Shown: positions 45,984 to 57,425 of the stretch, one piece after another
Numbering within the stretch: the first letter of the stretch is position 1
Layout: the number at the start of each line of letters is the position of its first letter
Assembly (NCBI RefSeq): GCF_000732535.1
Contig: NZ_APNK01000001.1
Coordinates: 1 to 64,000 of the forward strand
Direction of reading: 5' to 3'
DNA length: 64,000 nucleotides
From: Salinisphaera hydrothermalis C41B8
GTDB taxonomy: Bacteria; Pseudomonadota; Gammaproteobacteria; Nevskiales; Salinisphaeraceae
Made by a program: the position numbers and the translations under genes
Notes under the pieces: model-generated
What the model was told of the DNA's origin: nothing
The model's input: only the letters and a program-made list of their open reading frames with translations
Database searches by the model: none

Positions 45984-46347
45984 GGGGCATCCTCATTGCA
46001 CACCGGCTTTCCTATATAGCCGGCATGACTGACACGCTTTGAGGCACAAAAGGAATGGCCCATGTCATCACCTGGAAGAAAGATGCGCCGACATGAGCGA
46101 TCTCTTGAACTTGAGCTCGATTGTGAAACAGCTATGACAGCCCGAGTTGCCTGCCAACGACATTTTGCGTCATCCAAACGACGCGGAAGTCAAGGACGGT
46201 CCGGCGCGATGGAGCCATGAGATAAGTGAGTGTCGCTGAGAGATAAGTCGCCGAAATACGGGGCGATCAGAATCGAATGCAGGACGGTTCGGCACGCCGA
46301 ACCCATGGCTCAAAGGGCCGGCCCCTGCAACGCTCAGTGGCGATGAC
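45984..46347. promoter_or_regulatory. Shared gbcA-gbcB control region
   Basis: No gene seen. Both promoters must be here. The most notable structure is a pair of GAGATAAGT repeats (46219-46227 and 46240-46248). No strong sigma-70 boxes were recognised, as expected for promoters that need an activator. Confidence 0.6.
46219..46248 (+). promoter_or_regulatory. Candidate GbdR operator: two direct repeats 21 bp apart
   Basis: GAGATAAGT at 46219-46227 and again at 46240-46248. The 21-base period is two helical turns, the arrangement AraC-family activators usually need. It lies 100-130 bases before gbcB. Assignment to GbdR is inferred from context. Confidence 0.4.
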
Positions 46348-47454
46348 ATGACAATGGATTTCTCAAACCCGGTAAATACGCAGACCTGGACCAACGGTCG
46401 CCACACGGTGCGTTGCGTGAAGGTCATTCAGGAAACCGCGGATACACGCACGTTCTGCTTCATGTCCGAACAGCCGGTCATGTTCTTCTTCAAGCCGGGA
46501 CAGTTCGTGACGCTGGAACTGGAGATCGACGGCGAACCGATCATGCGGTCGTACACGATCTCCAGCTCGCCTTCGATTCCCTATAGCTTCTCGATCACGG
46601 TCAAGCGTTTGCCGGGGGGCAAGGTTTCCAACTGGCTGCACGACAATCTGGGCGTCGGCGACGTTCTGGCCGTGCACGGCCCGGTCGGCAATTTCAACAT
46701 CATCGACCACCCGGCGGAAAAGTATCTGATGTTGTCCGGCGGCGTGGGCATCACGCCGCTGATGTCGATGACCCGGTGGTTTTTCGATACCAACGCGGCC
46801 GTCGATCTGCATTTCGTGCACAGCACGCGCACGCCGCACGACATCATCTATCACCGCGAGCTGTCGCACATGTTCTCGCGCCTGCCCGAGTTCACGCTGC
46901 ACATCGTCTGCGAAAAAGACGACAAGCGAGGCGAGTCCTGGGCCGGCTTTCGCGGCTACCTGACCGAGCCGATGCTGGAATTGATGGTGCCCGACTTCAT
47001 GGAGCGCGAAATCTTCTGTTGCGGCCCCACGCCCTACATGAACGTGGTGAAGAATATTCTTCACAACCGTGGCTTCGACATGACGCACTACCATGAAGAA
47101 AGCTTCGGGGCGACACCGGCCAGCGTGCGCGAAGACGTGATCGAGCTGGCCGAGCAGGCCGAGGTGGCCGCGGAAGAAGTCGACGATGCCGATCTGTACG
47201 AGGTGGAGTTCGCCAGCACCCATAAGAGCGTGCGTATCCGGCCGAACGAAACGCTGCACGCCGCCGCCGCCAAGATTGGCCTGCATATCCCGAAAGCCTG
47301 TGGCATGGGCATCTGCGGCACATGCCGTGTCGGGCTCAAGTCGGGCGAGGTGGAAATGGACCACAACGGTGGCATCACCGAAGAGGACATCGAGGACGGC
47401 TACATCCTGTCCTGCTGTAGCCGCCCGAAAACGGATGTCGTTGTCGATTTCTGA
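46348..47454 (+). CDS. gbcB: Glycine betaine monooxygenase, ferredoxin reductase subunit
   Basis: A 368-residue flavodoxin-reductase-like electron transfer protein: FAD-binding domain (GEPIMRSYTISSSPS), NAD-binding domain (LMLSGGVGITPLMSM, FCCGPTPYM) and a C-terminal plant-type 2Fe-2S domain (CGMGICGTCRVGL plus a later Cys in LSCCSRP). It passes electrons from NADH to GbcA. A linker rich in Glu and Ala (about residues 265-280) joins the reductase and ferredoxin domains. Control by GbdR is expected. Confidence 0.94.
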   Translation: MTMDFSNPVNTQTWTNGRHTVRCVKVIQETADTRTFCFMSEQPVMFFFKPGQFVTLELEIDGEPIMRSYTISSSPSIPYSFSITVKRLPGGKVSNWLHDNLGVGDVLAVHGPVGNFNIIDHPAEKYLMLSGGVGITPLMSMTRWFFDTNAAVDLHFVHSTRTPHDIIYHRELSHMFSRLPEFTLHIVCEKDDKRGESWAGFRGYLTEPMLELMVPDFMEREIFCCGPTPYMNVVKNILHNRGFDMTHYHEESFGATPASVREDVIELAEQAEVAAEEVDDADLYEVEFASTHKSVRIRPNETLHAAAAKIGLHIPKACGMGICGTCRVGLKSGEVEMDHNGGITEEDIEDGYILSCCSRPKTDVVVDF

Positions 47455-47690
47455 TCGCGACGGCATCGCCACTTTTGTCACGCGCGTTCATGACATCGCA
47501 ACGGATGGCGCCATTCGACGCCCTCGCCGAAGCGAGCCCTTTGCGCCTCGATGCGTTTATGCGGTCCATAGCGAACATCACCGGACGGGCGGCCACCACG
47601 ACTGATCTCGTCATCGGCCGGGCCTCGCCCTGCCCTTAATCATTCCCGAGAAAAGCAAGCAACCCAACTGCAGAATGGAGGAGTCCACCC

Positions 47691-48884
47691 ATGTCATCTT
47701 CAGGTAATCGCGGCGTCGTATTCCGCGGCGCCGGCAAAGTCGCGGTCGAGAACATCGATTTTCCCGAACTCGCGCTCGGCAAACGCAAATGCGAGCACGG
47801 CGTCATTCTCAAGGTTCTAACCACCAATATCTGCGGCAGCGACCAGCACATGGTGCGCGGGCGCACCACCGCCCCGGAAGGGCTGGTGCTGGGCCACGAG
47901 ATCACCGGCGAAGTGATCGAATGCGGGCGCGACGTCGAGTTCGTCAACAAGGGCGATATCGTCTCGGTGCCGTTCAACGTCGCCTGCGGCCGCTGCCGCA
48001 ACTGCAAGCGCGGCGATACGCACATCTGCCTGCACGTGAACGACGACCGCCCCGGCGGCGCGTACGGCTATGTCGACATGGGCGGCTGGGTCGGCGGCCA
48101 GGCCGAATACGTTATGGTGCCCTACGCCGATTTTCAGCTTCTTGTCTTCCCCGACCGCGACCAGGCGATCGATAAGCTGACCAACCTGACCATGCTGTCC
48201 GATATCTTCCCCACCGGCTTCCATGGCTGCGTGAACGCGGGCGTCCAGCCCGGCTCGACCGTGTATATCGCCGGTGCCGGGCCGGTCGGCCTGGCGGCCG
48301 CCGTGTCCGCGCAGCTGCTGGGCGCGGCCTGTGTGATCGTCGGCGACATGAATCCGCAGCGTCTGGAACAGGCGCGCAGCTTCGGCTGCCAGCCGCTCGA
48401 CCTGCGTCAGGACGCCAGCATGAGCGAACTGATCGAATCGGTGCTCGGCGTGCCGGAGGTCGATGCCGCGGTCGACGCGGTGGGCTTCGAAGCCCACGGC
48501 CACGGCTGTGCCCACGAACACGAGCAGCCGGCCAGCGTGCTGAATGCCGCCATGGAAATCACCCAGGCCGGCGGGCGTATCGGCATTCCCGGGCTCTACG
48601 TCACCGAAGACCCGGGCGCCGAGGAAGAGAGCGCCCGGCATGGCGATATCTCGATGAAATTCGGTCTCGGCTGGGCCAAGGCCATCTCCTTTCATACGGG
48701 ACAGACGCCGGCCATGCGCTATCAGCGCCAGCTCATGCAGGCGATTCTTCACGAGAAGGTGGATATCGCCAAAGCGGTCAACGTGCAGCTCATCGGCCTC
48801 GACGAAGCGCCGCAGGGCTACGCCGACTTCGATAAGGGCGCGGCCAAGAAATTCGTGCTCGACCCGCACGGCACGCTGATGTGA
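47691..48884 (+). CDS. fdhA: Glutathione-independent formaldehyde dehydrogenase
   Basis: A 397-residue zinc MDR dehydrogenase of the Pseudomonas putida FDH type. The catalytic zinc motif is ICGSDQH with His69-Glu70 in VLGHEITGEV; structural zinc is held by Cys99, Cys102, Cys105 and Cys113. The NAD site is YIAGAGPVGLAAAV. It oxidises formaldehyde to formate without glutathione and keeps NADH bound during turnover. Its place beside gbcAB and sox makes formaldehyde from betaine demethylation its likely substrate. A GGAG site precedes the start, and a strong terminator follows 7 bases after the stop. Confidence 0.94.
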   Translation: MSSSGNRGVVFRGAGKVAVENIDFPELALGKRKCEHGVILKVLTTNICGSDQHMVRGRTTAPEGLVLGHEITGEVIECGRDVEFVNKGDIVSVPFNVACGRCRNCKRGDTHICLHVNDDRPGGAYGYVDMGGWVGGQAEYVMVPYADFQLLVFPDRDQAIDKLTNLTMLSDIFPTGFHGCVNAGVQPGSTVYIAGAGPVGLAAAVSAQLLGAACVIVGDMNPQRLEQARSFGCQPLDLRQDASMSELIESVLGVPEVDAAVDAVGFEAHGHGCAHEHEQPASVLNAAMEITQAGGRIGIPGLYVTEDPGAEEESARHGDISMKFGLGWAKAISFHTGQTPAMRYQRQLMQAILHEKVDIAKAVNVQLIGLDEAPQGYADFDKGAAKKFVLDPHGTLM

Positions 48885-48889
48885 CCTCA

Positions 48890-48922
48890 AGGCAGCCGCC
48901 CGGGCGCCGGGCGGCTGCTTTC
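48890..48922 (+). terminator. Rho-independent terminator after fdhA
   Basis: GCAGCCGCCCGG (48892-48903) pairs perfectly with CCGGGCGGCTGC (48907-48918) around a GCG loop, followed by TTTC. Confidence 0.88.
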
Positions 48923-48924
48923 AT

Positions 48925-49744
48925 TCCGGGCGACGAGTACGGGGCGTCGCCGTATTCGCATCATGAACAGGCCCGGTACTGCCGGCGCTATACGCAACTC
49001 GTGCACATCGCGCCTATGGCGCGCTTAAACGCCAAGCACCGGGTAAATCCCAGGCACACGACTCGCCCGGCCCGCCGCGCCAGCGGTGCGGAGAAAAAGG
49101 TTTCATCGCGTGTTTGCGGGACCTAAGTAAGCGGGCGACCGCCTCCCCCGTGGGCAACCGAATGGATCGTATCGTCGTTCATGCGCCCGTGATAAGCGCT
49201 GTTGAGGCTGTAGCGTCGCGCATCGCGGGGGCTGCGCGTCTTGGTTAACCGCCGAACGGCCGGAGCTATCGCCAAAGCGTCGTATTCGGTGCCAAGGCTC
49301 GCCAATACGCCAACTCGCTGATGCGCCGTGTCTGTATTTCAGTCCCGTTGTGCGGCGACGGCGAGACGTGGTGTCGGCGGGTGTCCGGCGCACGGCGCCG
49401 GTGCGCCCAGCCTGTCTGAGCGCCGCCAAAGCGGCGCGAGTTCTGGGCGCATCCCGCCGGCATTACGGCTCGCCCTGAACCGGCGAAGCCGGCGCCGCGC
49501 CGGGTGCTCTTCTCTTGGTGACATCTGCCGAGCAAGCAAGAGAAGTGACTCGCGCTGCAGCGCGAAACCAGGGGTCAGCGAAAACGAGCAGAGCAAGAGT
49601 TATACCAGTCGTATTCGGCATTTCGGCCCACTACGCCGTTCATTCGCGCCCACCACAGCCCTAACCGTCATCATTCGCGGGGCCCCATTACCGCGGCTAA
49701 CCCACTAAGAATCAATGCAAAGATCAGGAGATGCCGCCCGACCG
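48925..49744. other. Intergenic region without a recognisable gene
   Basis: About 820 bases between the fdhA terminator and the purU stop. Several short frames exist on both strands with no family motif. The end of the sox-purU operon must terminate here; no strong hairpin with a T run was identified. Confidence 0.4.
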
Positions 49745-50629
49745 TTACCCGAACACCACCGTACGCTCACCGTTGATAAACACCCGCGATTCGATGTGCA
49801 GCCGCACGGCACGCGACAGCGCGCGACATTCGCAGTCGCGGCCGAGCGCGATGAGGTCGGGGATGCGATCCGCATGGCGGACCCGGGCGACGCTCTGCTC
49901 GATGATCGGGCCTTCGTCGAGCGCGGGGGTGACGTAGTGGGCCGTGGCCCCAATCTGCTTGACGCCACGGGCATGCGCCCGGTGGTAGGGCTTGGCGCCC
50001 TTGAAGCCAGGCAGGAAGGAATGATGGATATTGATGGCACGACCGGCCAGCGATAGCGCCAGATCGTCGGAGAGGATCTGCATGTAGCGAGCGAGGATGA
50101 CCAGCTCGGCGCCGGTGTCGTCGATCAGTCGCTTGAGTTCGGCCTCCTGTTCGCCCCGTGTGTCCTTGGTCACTGGCAAGTGGATGAAGCGCTGACCGTA
50201 CTGGGTGGCGAGCGGTTCGAGATCGCGATGATTTGAGACGATGGCCGCGATTTCCATCGCCAGTTCGCCGCGGGCATGGCGATACAGCAGATCGCGCAGA
50301 CAATGATCGAGTTTGGACACCATGACGAGCACGCGCATCGGCCGGCCGAGCGGCTTGAGATGGAGCTCGAAGCCGAAGCGCTCGGCCAGGCGCTCGCGCT
50401 CGTCGGCAAAGCCGTCGGCATCGAAAGCGCCCCCACCGTCGACATGAAACAACAAGCGGGCGAAAAACCGCTGGGTATCCGGGTCGTCGTATTGATCCAG
50501 CTCCTCGATATAGCCGCCGTGGCGATCGACGGCTTCGCTCAGCGCGGCGACCTGGCCACGGGCGCTGGGCCCCTGGGCGGTCAGTACGTGTGCCCGCCCC
50601 GGCACGGGCTCGGCCACCACCGCGCTCAT
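49745..50629 (-). CDS. purU: Formyltetrahydrofolate deformylase
   Basis: A 294-residue protein from ATG 50629, overlapping the soxG stop (TGATG). It has an N-terminal ACT domain (AHVLTAQGPSARGQVAALSEAV) and a formyltransferase-like C-terminal domain with VILARYMQILSDDL, AINIHHSFLPGFKGAKPYH and YVTPALDEGPIIEQ. It hydrolyses 10-formyl-THF to formate and THF, regenerating folate after sarcosine oxidase has loaded it with one-carbon units. Placement at the end of the sox operon matches Pseudomonas. Confidence 0.94.
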   Translation of the reverse strand: MSAVVAEPVPGRAHVLTAQGPSARGQVAALSEAVDRHGGYIEELDQYDDPDTQRFFARLLFHVDGGGAFDADGFADERERLAERFGFELHLKPLGRPMRVLVMVSKLDHCLRDLLYRHARGELAMEIAAIVSNHRDLEPLATQYGQRFIHLPVTKDTRGEQEAELKRLIDDTGAELVILARYMQILSDDLALSLAGRAINIHHSFLPGFKGAKPYHRAHARGVKQIGATAHYVTPALDEGPIIEQSVARVRHADRIPDLIALGRDCECRALSRAVRLHIESRVFINGERTVVFG

Positions 50630-51297
50630 CAGGCGGTGGCCGCTGCGCGGGGCGCGGCGACATCCAGCCCGGCCAGGGCCAGCGACGATTCGGCCGGCAG
50701 AATCCGCAAGCCGTATTCGCCGGACGCATCCACCAGCCATTGCCAGAGATAATCGGCAAAGCTGCGGCGCACGACGATCTCGAAGCGGTGGCCAGTTTCG
50801 ATCACGCGCAGAAACATGGCGCTCTTGGCCAGGAGCGAACGTGTACAGAAGCCGGCACCCGCCACGCGCGGATGCAGGTCCAGCGTGCTGCCTTTGGCGA
50901 GCACATCCAGCGCATGCGAGCCTTCCAGGCCGATCGTCGTCTGGCCGCCGGACAGATCGACCACCCCGGCATGCACATCGGCGAGCGCTTCACGCAGCGC
51001 GTCGAGCCAGGCGGCGCGCGCCTCGCTGTCGACCATGAAGAGCCATTCGGTCGGGCCCATCCAGCCGATCACCGCGCCGTTGCCTTCGGCATAGGTGTTG
51101 GGCGCGGTCGGCGGTTCGACACCGAACACGCGGGCGCATGCGGCCAAAAACGCGGCGTCGTCCGACCGGCCGCGCAGCATGATATGGCCGAGGAAGGAAC
51201 GCTCGACGAGCGTTACCCCGGCATTCGTCGGGCCGTTGTTGCCGGTGCGGGCCTCGGGCTGGTCGATCAGCGGGCTTTCGAGCTTGATTTTAGACAT
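50629..51297 (-). CDS. soxG: Sarcosine oxidase gamma subunit
   Basis: A 222-residue protein from ATG 51297, overlapping soxA by eight bases. Motifs such as IMLRGRSDDAAFLAACARVFGVEPP, GPTEWLFMVDS and VDLSGGQTTIGLEG fit the SoxG family, and the fold is related to the GcvT domain of SoxA. It is a structural subunit of the heterotetrameric enzyme. The order soxB-soxD-soxA-soxG-purU is the classic one. Confidence 0.92.
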   Translation of the reverse strand: MSKIKLESPLIDQPEARTGNNGPTNAGVTLVERSFLGHIMLRGRSDDAAFLAACARVFGVEPPTAPNTYAEGNGAVIGWMGPTEWLFMVDSEARAAWLDALREALADVHAGVVDLSGGQTTIGLEGSHALDVLAKGSTLDLHPRVAGAGFCTRSLLAKSAMFLRVIETGHRFEIVVRRSFADYLWQWLVDASGEYGLRILPAESSLALAGLDVAAPRAAATA

Positions 51298-54200
51298 ACT
51301 GACGCGCTCCTTCTCGGTCGTAGAACACGGGATCGGTGATCTCGGCGGCAATGACGGTGCCGTCCGGCTGCGGCGAGTAGATGATCTCGCCGTGACGCGA
51401 CCGGCCGTTCTTGACCACCGCCAGCGCGAAGGCGTGACCGAGCGTGTCGCTGTAGTAGGACGAAGAGACATGCCCGATCATCGGCATGGGCAATTCAGCC
51501 TGCGGATCGTCCACGAGCTGGGCGCCTTCGGGCAGCACGATTTGGCCGTCGCGCGGCTTGAGGCCGACATACTGCTTGCGCCCCTCGGCCACGATGTCGG
51601 AGCGCGACAAGGAACGCATGCCGATGAAATCGGTCTTCTTCTTGCCGATCGCCCAGTGCATGCCCATGTCCATCGGCGTAACCGAGCCGTCGGTATCCTG
51701 GCCGGCGACGATGAAGCCCTTCTCCGCCCGCAGCACGTGCATGGTTTCGGTGCCGTAGGGCGTGATGCCATACGGCTCGCCCGCCGCCATCACCGCATCC
51801 CAGACGTGCCGGCCGTAATTGGCGTCGACGTTGATCTCGAACGCCAGTTCGCCGGTGAAGCTGATCCGGAACACGCGGGCCGACACGCCGGCCACCGTGC
51901 CGTCGCGGAAGGTCATGAACGGGAAAGCGTCGCGCTCGAAATCGATGTCATCGCACAACGCTTGCAGCACATCGCGCGACTTCGGCCCGTTGACCGCGAT
52001 GGTCGCCCACTGGTCGGTTACGGAGGTGAAGAACACGTCCATGTCCGGCCACTCGGTCTGGTGCCATTGCTCCAGCCAGTTGAGCGCGCCGGCGGCCCCG
52101 CCGGTGGTGGTCGTCAGGTAGTAGTGGTTCTCGCCCAGCTTGGCGGTGACGCCGTCGTCGAAGATCATGCCGTCTTCGTGCAGCATGAGTCCGTAGCGAC
52201 AGGTGCCGGTCTTCATCTTGAGGCGGCCGCCGGTGTAGATCATGTCCAGGAAGCGATTGGCATCCGCCCCGTGGACTTCGATCTTGCCGAGCGTGGAAGC
52301 ATCGAGCACGCCCACGCTATTGCGCGTGGCATGACATTCGCGATCGATCGCCTGCTGCATGGACTCGCCGACCCGGCGGTAATACCAGGGCCGCTTCCAT
52401 TGCCCTACATCCTCGAAGAAGGCGCCGTTCGCGACATGCCAGTCGTGCATGGCTGTCTTGCGGATCGGGTCGAACAGATGATCGGCCGTGCGCCCGGCCA
52501 CCGCGCCGAAGGAAATCGGGGTATAGGCCGGCCGGAACGTCGTGGTGCCGGTTTCGGCGATGGACTGGTCCAGCAGCCAGGCCAGAATCGCCATGCCGTT
52601 GATGTTGCCGAGTTTGCCCTGGTCGGTCCCGAAGCCCATGGCGGTATAGCGCTTGACGTGCTCGACCGACTCGTAGCCCTCGCGCACGGCCAGGGCGATA
52701 TCGGCCGCCGTGGTGTCGTTCTGATAATCCACGAACTGCTTGGGCCCGCGGCTCAGTGGCCGCTCGCTCGGCGCCAGCCAGAACGGCTCGATCGGCAGCA
52801 CATCGCCGGGCGTCGGTGCCGAAGGCGCCTTGTCGTCGCCCGGCTCGAACCCGAGCTCGGAGGCCACCGCCCCACCCTGTTCGAAGCCTTGCACCAGGGC
52901 ATCGCGCAGGCTGAACTGGCCGGTTACGGCGCCGGCCGAGCACTGGCCCGGGTTGTCCGGGCCCGGCAGGAAGCAGGCGGCCACGTCGTCCCAGGCGGGC
53001 TTGGAACCGATATGACAATGCAGATGTACGACCGGCGACCAGCCGCCGGACGAGGCAACGAGATCGCAGGCGATGGTTTCGTAATCGCCGGTGAGCTGGC
53101 CGTACTTGACCCGCGCGATCTGCACGCTTTTGACACGACGCGAACCGCGCGCCCGGATGATCGCACTGCTGTCGTGGATCGGGATGCCCGCTTCTCGCGC
53201 GGCATCAACCAGCGCGCTGCTGGGCTTGCAGCGTACATCGACCACCGCGGCCACATCCCGGCCGGCGGCTTTCAGATCGAGTGCGGTGCGATAGGCGCTG
53301 TCGTTGTTGGTGAAGATCACCGCGCGCCAGCCCGGACATACGCCGTAGCGATTGAGATAAGTCGCGACGGCCGAGACAGTCATAATGCCCGGCCGGTCGT
53401 TGTTGCCGAACACCAGCGGGCGTTCCAGCGCCCCGGTGGCAAGCACCGTGCGACGCGCGCGAACGCGCCACAGCCGATGCCGGACCTCGCCTTCGGCCGG
53501 GCCGCCGCGATAGTCGGCCTTGTCTTCCATCAGGCCGAGAAAGTTGTGGTCGTAGTTGCCGAACGCCGTGGTCCGCGTCAGCACGCGCACGTTGTCCATG
53601 GCGGCGAGTTCAGCGCTCGTCGTGTCGATCCAGTCGCGATACGAACGACCGTCGATCCGGGTGCTTTCCTGCACGCGTTCGGACAGCAGCGCACCGCCCA
53701 GCTCGGCGTTCTCGTCGGCCAGCAGCACGCGGGCACCGGCCCGGCCGGCCCGCAGCGCGGCGGCCAGCCCGGCCGGGCCACCGCCGACCACGAGCACGTC
53801 GCAATGCGCGTTCATGTGATCGTAGCGATCCGGGTCGGCCTCGGTCGGCGCGTGGCCGAGCCCGGCCGCCTGGCGGATGCGTTTCTCGTAATTCGGCCAG
53901 TACTTGGCCGGCCACTTGAAGGTCTTGTAATAGAACCCGGCCGGCAGCATGCGCGAGAAGGTGTTGTTCACCCCCATCGGGTCGAACCCGAGCCGAGCGG
54001 CGGTCGAGGCTTCCAGTCCGTCGAACAGCTCGACCTGCGTGGCGCGCTGATCCGGCCGCGTCAGCGCGCCGCTGCCCACCTGCACAATGGCATTGGGCTC
54101 TTCCGGCCCGGCGCCGACAATGCCGCGCGGCCGGTGGTACTTGAAGCTGCGCCCGACGATCGACACGCCGTTGGCCAGCAGCGCCGAGGCGAGCGTATCA

Positions 54201-54298
54201 CCCGGGTGACCCGTGTATTCGCGGCCGTTGAAAGTGAATTTAATGGTGCGGCTGCGATCGATGCGGCCGCCGTGCTCGAGGCGTTGGGTCTGTCTCAT
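51290..54298 (-). CDS. soxA: Sarcosine oxidase alpha subunit
   Basis: A 1002-residue protein from ATG 54298 (MRQTQRLEHGGRIDRSRTI). It has an N-terminal 2Fe-2S-like/Rossmann region, then a NAD-binding domain (CDVLVVGGGPAGLAAALRAG), and a C-terminal GcvT-like aminomethyltransferase domain (SVGVLDASTLGKIEVHGADA, NGPKSRDVLQAL, GLKPRDGQIVLPEG) that binds THF. Formaldehyde from sarcosine is transferred to THF as 5,10-methylene-THF here. ATGA overlap with soxD supports the start; the frame is open to 54574, but that overlaps soxD. Confidence 0.96.
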   Translation of the reverse strand: MRQTQRLEHGGRIDRSRTIKFTFNGREYTGHPGDTLASALLANGVSIVGRSFKYHRPRGIVGAGPEEPNAIVQVGSGALTRPDQRATQVELFDGLEASTAARLGFDPMGVNNTFSRMLPAGFYYKTFKWPAKYWPNYEKRIRQAAGLGHAPTEADPDRYDHMNAHCDVLVVGGGPAGLAAALRAGRAGARVLLADENAELGGALLSERVQESTRIDGRSYRDWIDTTSAELAAMDNVRVLTRTTAFGNYDHNFLGLMEDKADYRGGPAEGEVRHRLWRVRARRTVLATGALERPLVFGNNDRPGIMTVSAVATYLNRYGVCPGWRAVIFTNNDSAYRTALDLKAAGRDVAAVVDVRCKPSSALVDAAREAGIPIHDSSAIIRARGSRRVKSVQIARVKYGQLTGDYETIACDLVASSGGWSPVVHLHCHIGSKPAWDDVAACFLPGPDNPGQCSAGAVTGQFSLRDALVQGFEQGGAVASELGFEPGDDKAPSAPTPGDVLPIEPFWLAPSERPLSRGPKQFVDYQNDTTAADIALAVREGYESVEHVKRYTAMGFGTDQGKLGNINGMAILAWLLDQSIAETGTTTFRPAYTPISFGAVAGRTADHLFDPIRKTAMHDWHVANGAFFEDVGQWKRPWYYRRVGESMQQAIDRECHATRNSVGVLDASTLGKIEVHGADANRFLDMIYTGGRLKMKTGTCRYGLMLHEDGMIFDDGVTAKLGENHYYLTTTTGGAAGALNWLEQWHQTEWPDMDVFFTSVTDQWATIAVNGPKSRDVLQALCDDIDFERDAFPFMTFRDGTVAGVSARVFRISFTGELAFEINVDANYGRHVWDAVMAAGEPYGITPYGTETMHVLRAEKGFIVAGQDTDGSVTPMDMGMHWAIGKKKTDFIGMRSLSRSDIVAEGRKQYVGLKPRDGQIVLPEGAQLVDDPQAELPMPMIGHVSSSYYSDTLGHAFALAVVKNGRSRHGEIIYSPQPDGTVIAAEITDPVFYDREGARQYV

Positions 54299-54588
54299 CG
54301 GACTTCTCCCGAAGCGTTTGCGAGAGCGGGCCGACCGGGCAGGTCGACGGATTCGATGCGATAGGTCACCGTCTGGCGCACCACGTCGAAGAACTGGCCG
54401 CAGCCGTGCACGTGGCGCCATTGCTCGTGATGGCGGCCACGCGGGTTCTGACGCATGAACAAGTAATCCGCCCACTCGGCGTCGGTGAGCGCACTCGGGT
54501 CTTCCGGCCGCTTGATGCCGCCCTCGCCCGCATAGGCGAATTCGGACTGGTCCCGCGGGCCGCACCAGGGGCAATCGATCTGAAACAT
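54295..54588 (-). CDS. soxD: Sarcosine oxidase delta subunit
   Basis: A 97-residue protein with the short zinc-binding pattern CPWCGPRDQSEF and later HGCGQFF, typical of SoxD. The region YLFMRQNPRGRHHEQWRHVHGCGQFF is highly characteristic. It completes the SoxBDAG heterotetramer. It overlaps soxA by four bases. A 187-base gap separates it from soxB, and that gap is filled by a fold-back repeat (54605-54771). Confidence 0.94.
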   Translation of the reverse strand: MFQIDCPWCGPRDQSEFAYAGEGGIKRPEDPSALTDAEWADYLFMRQNPRGRHHEQWRHVHGCGQFFDVVRQTVTYRIESVDLPGRPALANASGEVR

Positions 54589-54604
54589 GGCTTCGTTCCC
54601 TTTG

Positions 54605-54771
54605 TTAGTCCGCGAATGAACGCCAATGGGCGCAAATGAAGGAAAGGCAAAACATCGAGAAAGGCCGATCAGCTCGAATATTCGAAGCGTTTGTCATGAC
54701 CTCCTCCCGCAACTGAACATAAAAAATCCATCTGTCTTCATTAGCGCTTATTCGCGTCCATTTGCGGATAA
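54605..54771. repeat. Intergenic fold-back repeat between soxB and soxD
   Basis: TTAGTCCGCGAATGAACGCC (from 54605, running to 54641) is matched in inverse by 54736-54771, which reads TTATCCGCAAATGGACGCG on the other strand. The same word family (TCCGCRRAT-RACRC-RAT) recurs at 58248-58279 and at 61788-61952. Element length, about 167 bases, is nearly the same as the 61.8-kb copy. It interrupts the sox operon. Confidence 0.7.
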
Positions 54772-54775
54772 TTCT

Positions 54776-56029
54776 TCAATGCGCCACGCCGGCCGCGCCG
54801 TGCTCGTCGACGAGATAGCCGGTGGTGTAACGATCCAGCGAGAACGGCGCATTGATGGGATGCGGTTCGCCGGTGGCCAGCGTGTGGGCGAACACCCACC
54901 CCGAGCCCGGCGTGGCCTTGAAGCCGCCCGTGCCCCAACCGCAGTTGATGAACAGATTGTCGACCGGCGTCTTGCCGATGATCGGCGTGGCATCCGGCGT
55001 GGTATCCACGATGCCGCCCCAGTGGCGCAGCATCCGCATGCGCGAGAACATCGGGAACATCTCCTTGATAGCCGCGATGGTCTCTTCGATGATGTTGAAG
55101 CTGCCGCGCTGGCCGTAGCCGTTGTAGCTGTCGATACCCGCGCCGATGACCAGCTCGCCCTTGTCGGACTGGCTGATATAGCCGTGCACCGCGTTGGACA
55201 TGATCACCGTGTCCAGCACCGGCTTGACCGGCTCGGACACCAGCGCCTGCAGCGGGTGCGATTCCACCGGCAGGCGGAAACCGGCCATGTCGGCCAGCAC
55301 GCCCGAATGCCCGGCCACCACGATGCCTACCTTCTTCGCCTTGATGGTGCCGCGCGTGGTTTCTACACCGGTGACCCGGCCGCCGTCGCGCAGAATATTG
55401 GTGACTTCGCAGTTTTCGATGATGTCCACGCCGCGGGCGTCGGCCGCACGGGCATAGCCCCAGGCCACGCCGTCGTGACGCGCGGTGCCGGCCCGGCGCT
55501 GCAGCGACGCCCCCAGAATCGGGTAGCGGGCATCCGGCGAGGTATTGATGATCGGCACTTCCTGCTTGATCTGCCGGGCATCGACCACTTCGCTGTCGAT
55601 GCCGTTCAAACGGTTCGCGTTCACCCGGCGATGGATATCGCGCATCTCCTGCAGCGTGTGGCCGAGGTTGTATACCCCGCGCTGCGAGAACATGACGTTG
55701 TAGTTGAGTTCCTGCGACAGCCCTTCCCAGAGCTTGAGCGACTTCTCGAACAGATGTGCCGATTCGTCGTAGAGATAGTTCGAGCGCACGATGGTGGTAT
55801 TGCGCGCCGTGTTGCCGCCGCCCAGCCAGCCCTTCTCGACCACGGCCACGTTGGTGATGCCGTGCTCCTTGGCCAGGTAATAGGCCGTGGCCAGGCCGTG
55901 CCCGCCGGCGCCGATGATGATGACGTCATATGCCGGCTGCGGCTCGGGGCTGCGCCAGGCACGATCCCATTTCTCGTGATGCGACAGCGCGTTGCGCGCC
56001 AACGAGAAAATCGAGTAGCGGTTTTTCAT
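54776..56029 (-). CDS. soxB: Sarcosine oxidase beta subunit
   Basis: A 417-residue FAD-dependent oxidoreductase (DAO fold). The FAD-binding motif is [21 protein letters not shown], followed by [19 protein letters not shown]; the C-terminal signature is [17 protein letters not shown]. It holds covalent FMN and FAD and oxidises sarcosine to glycine. It is followed 187 bases later by soxD. The gap to the upstream serine dehydratase is 25 bases, so the operon continues. Confidence 0.95.
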   Translation of the reverse strand: MKNRYSIFSLARNALSHHEKWDRAWRSPEPQPAYDVIIIGAGGHGLATAYYLAKEHGITNVAVVEKGWLGGGNTARNTTIVRSNYLYDESAHLFEKSLKLWEGLSQELNYNVMFSQRGVYNLGHTLQEMRDIHRRVNANRLNGIDSEVVDARQIKQEVPIINTSPDARYPILGASLQRRAGTARHDGVAWGYARAADARGVDIIENCEVTNILRDGGRVTGVETTRGTIKAKKVGIVVAGHSGVLADMAGFRLPVESHPLQALVSEPVKPVLDTVIMSNAVHGYISQSDKGELVIGAGIDSYNGYGQRGSFNIIEETIAAIKEMFPMFSRMRMLRHWGGIVDTTPDATPIIGKTPVDNLFINCGWGTGGFKATPGSGWVFAHTLATGEPHPINAPFSLDRYTTGYLVDEHGAAGVAH

Positions 56030-56054
56030 GGCGGGGTTCCGTTGATCGGTGGGT

Positions 56055-57414
<1,360 letters not shown>

Positions 57415-57425
<11 letters not shown>

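Noticed and set aside
51095-54364. Open frame of 1089 codons antisense to soxA
   Set aside because: Complete overlap with an unmistakable sarcosine oxidase alpha gene.
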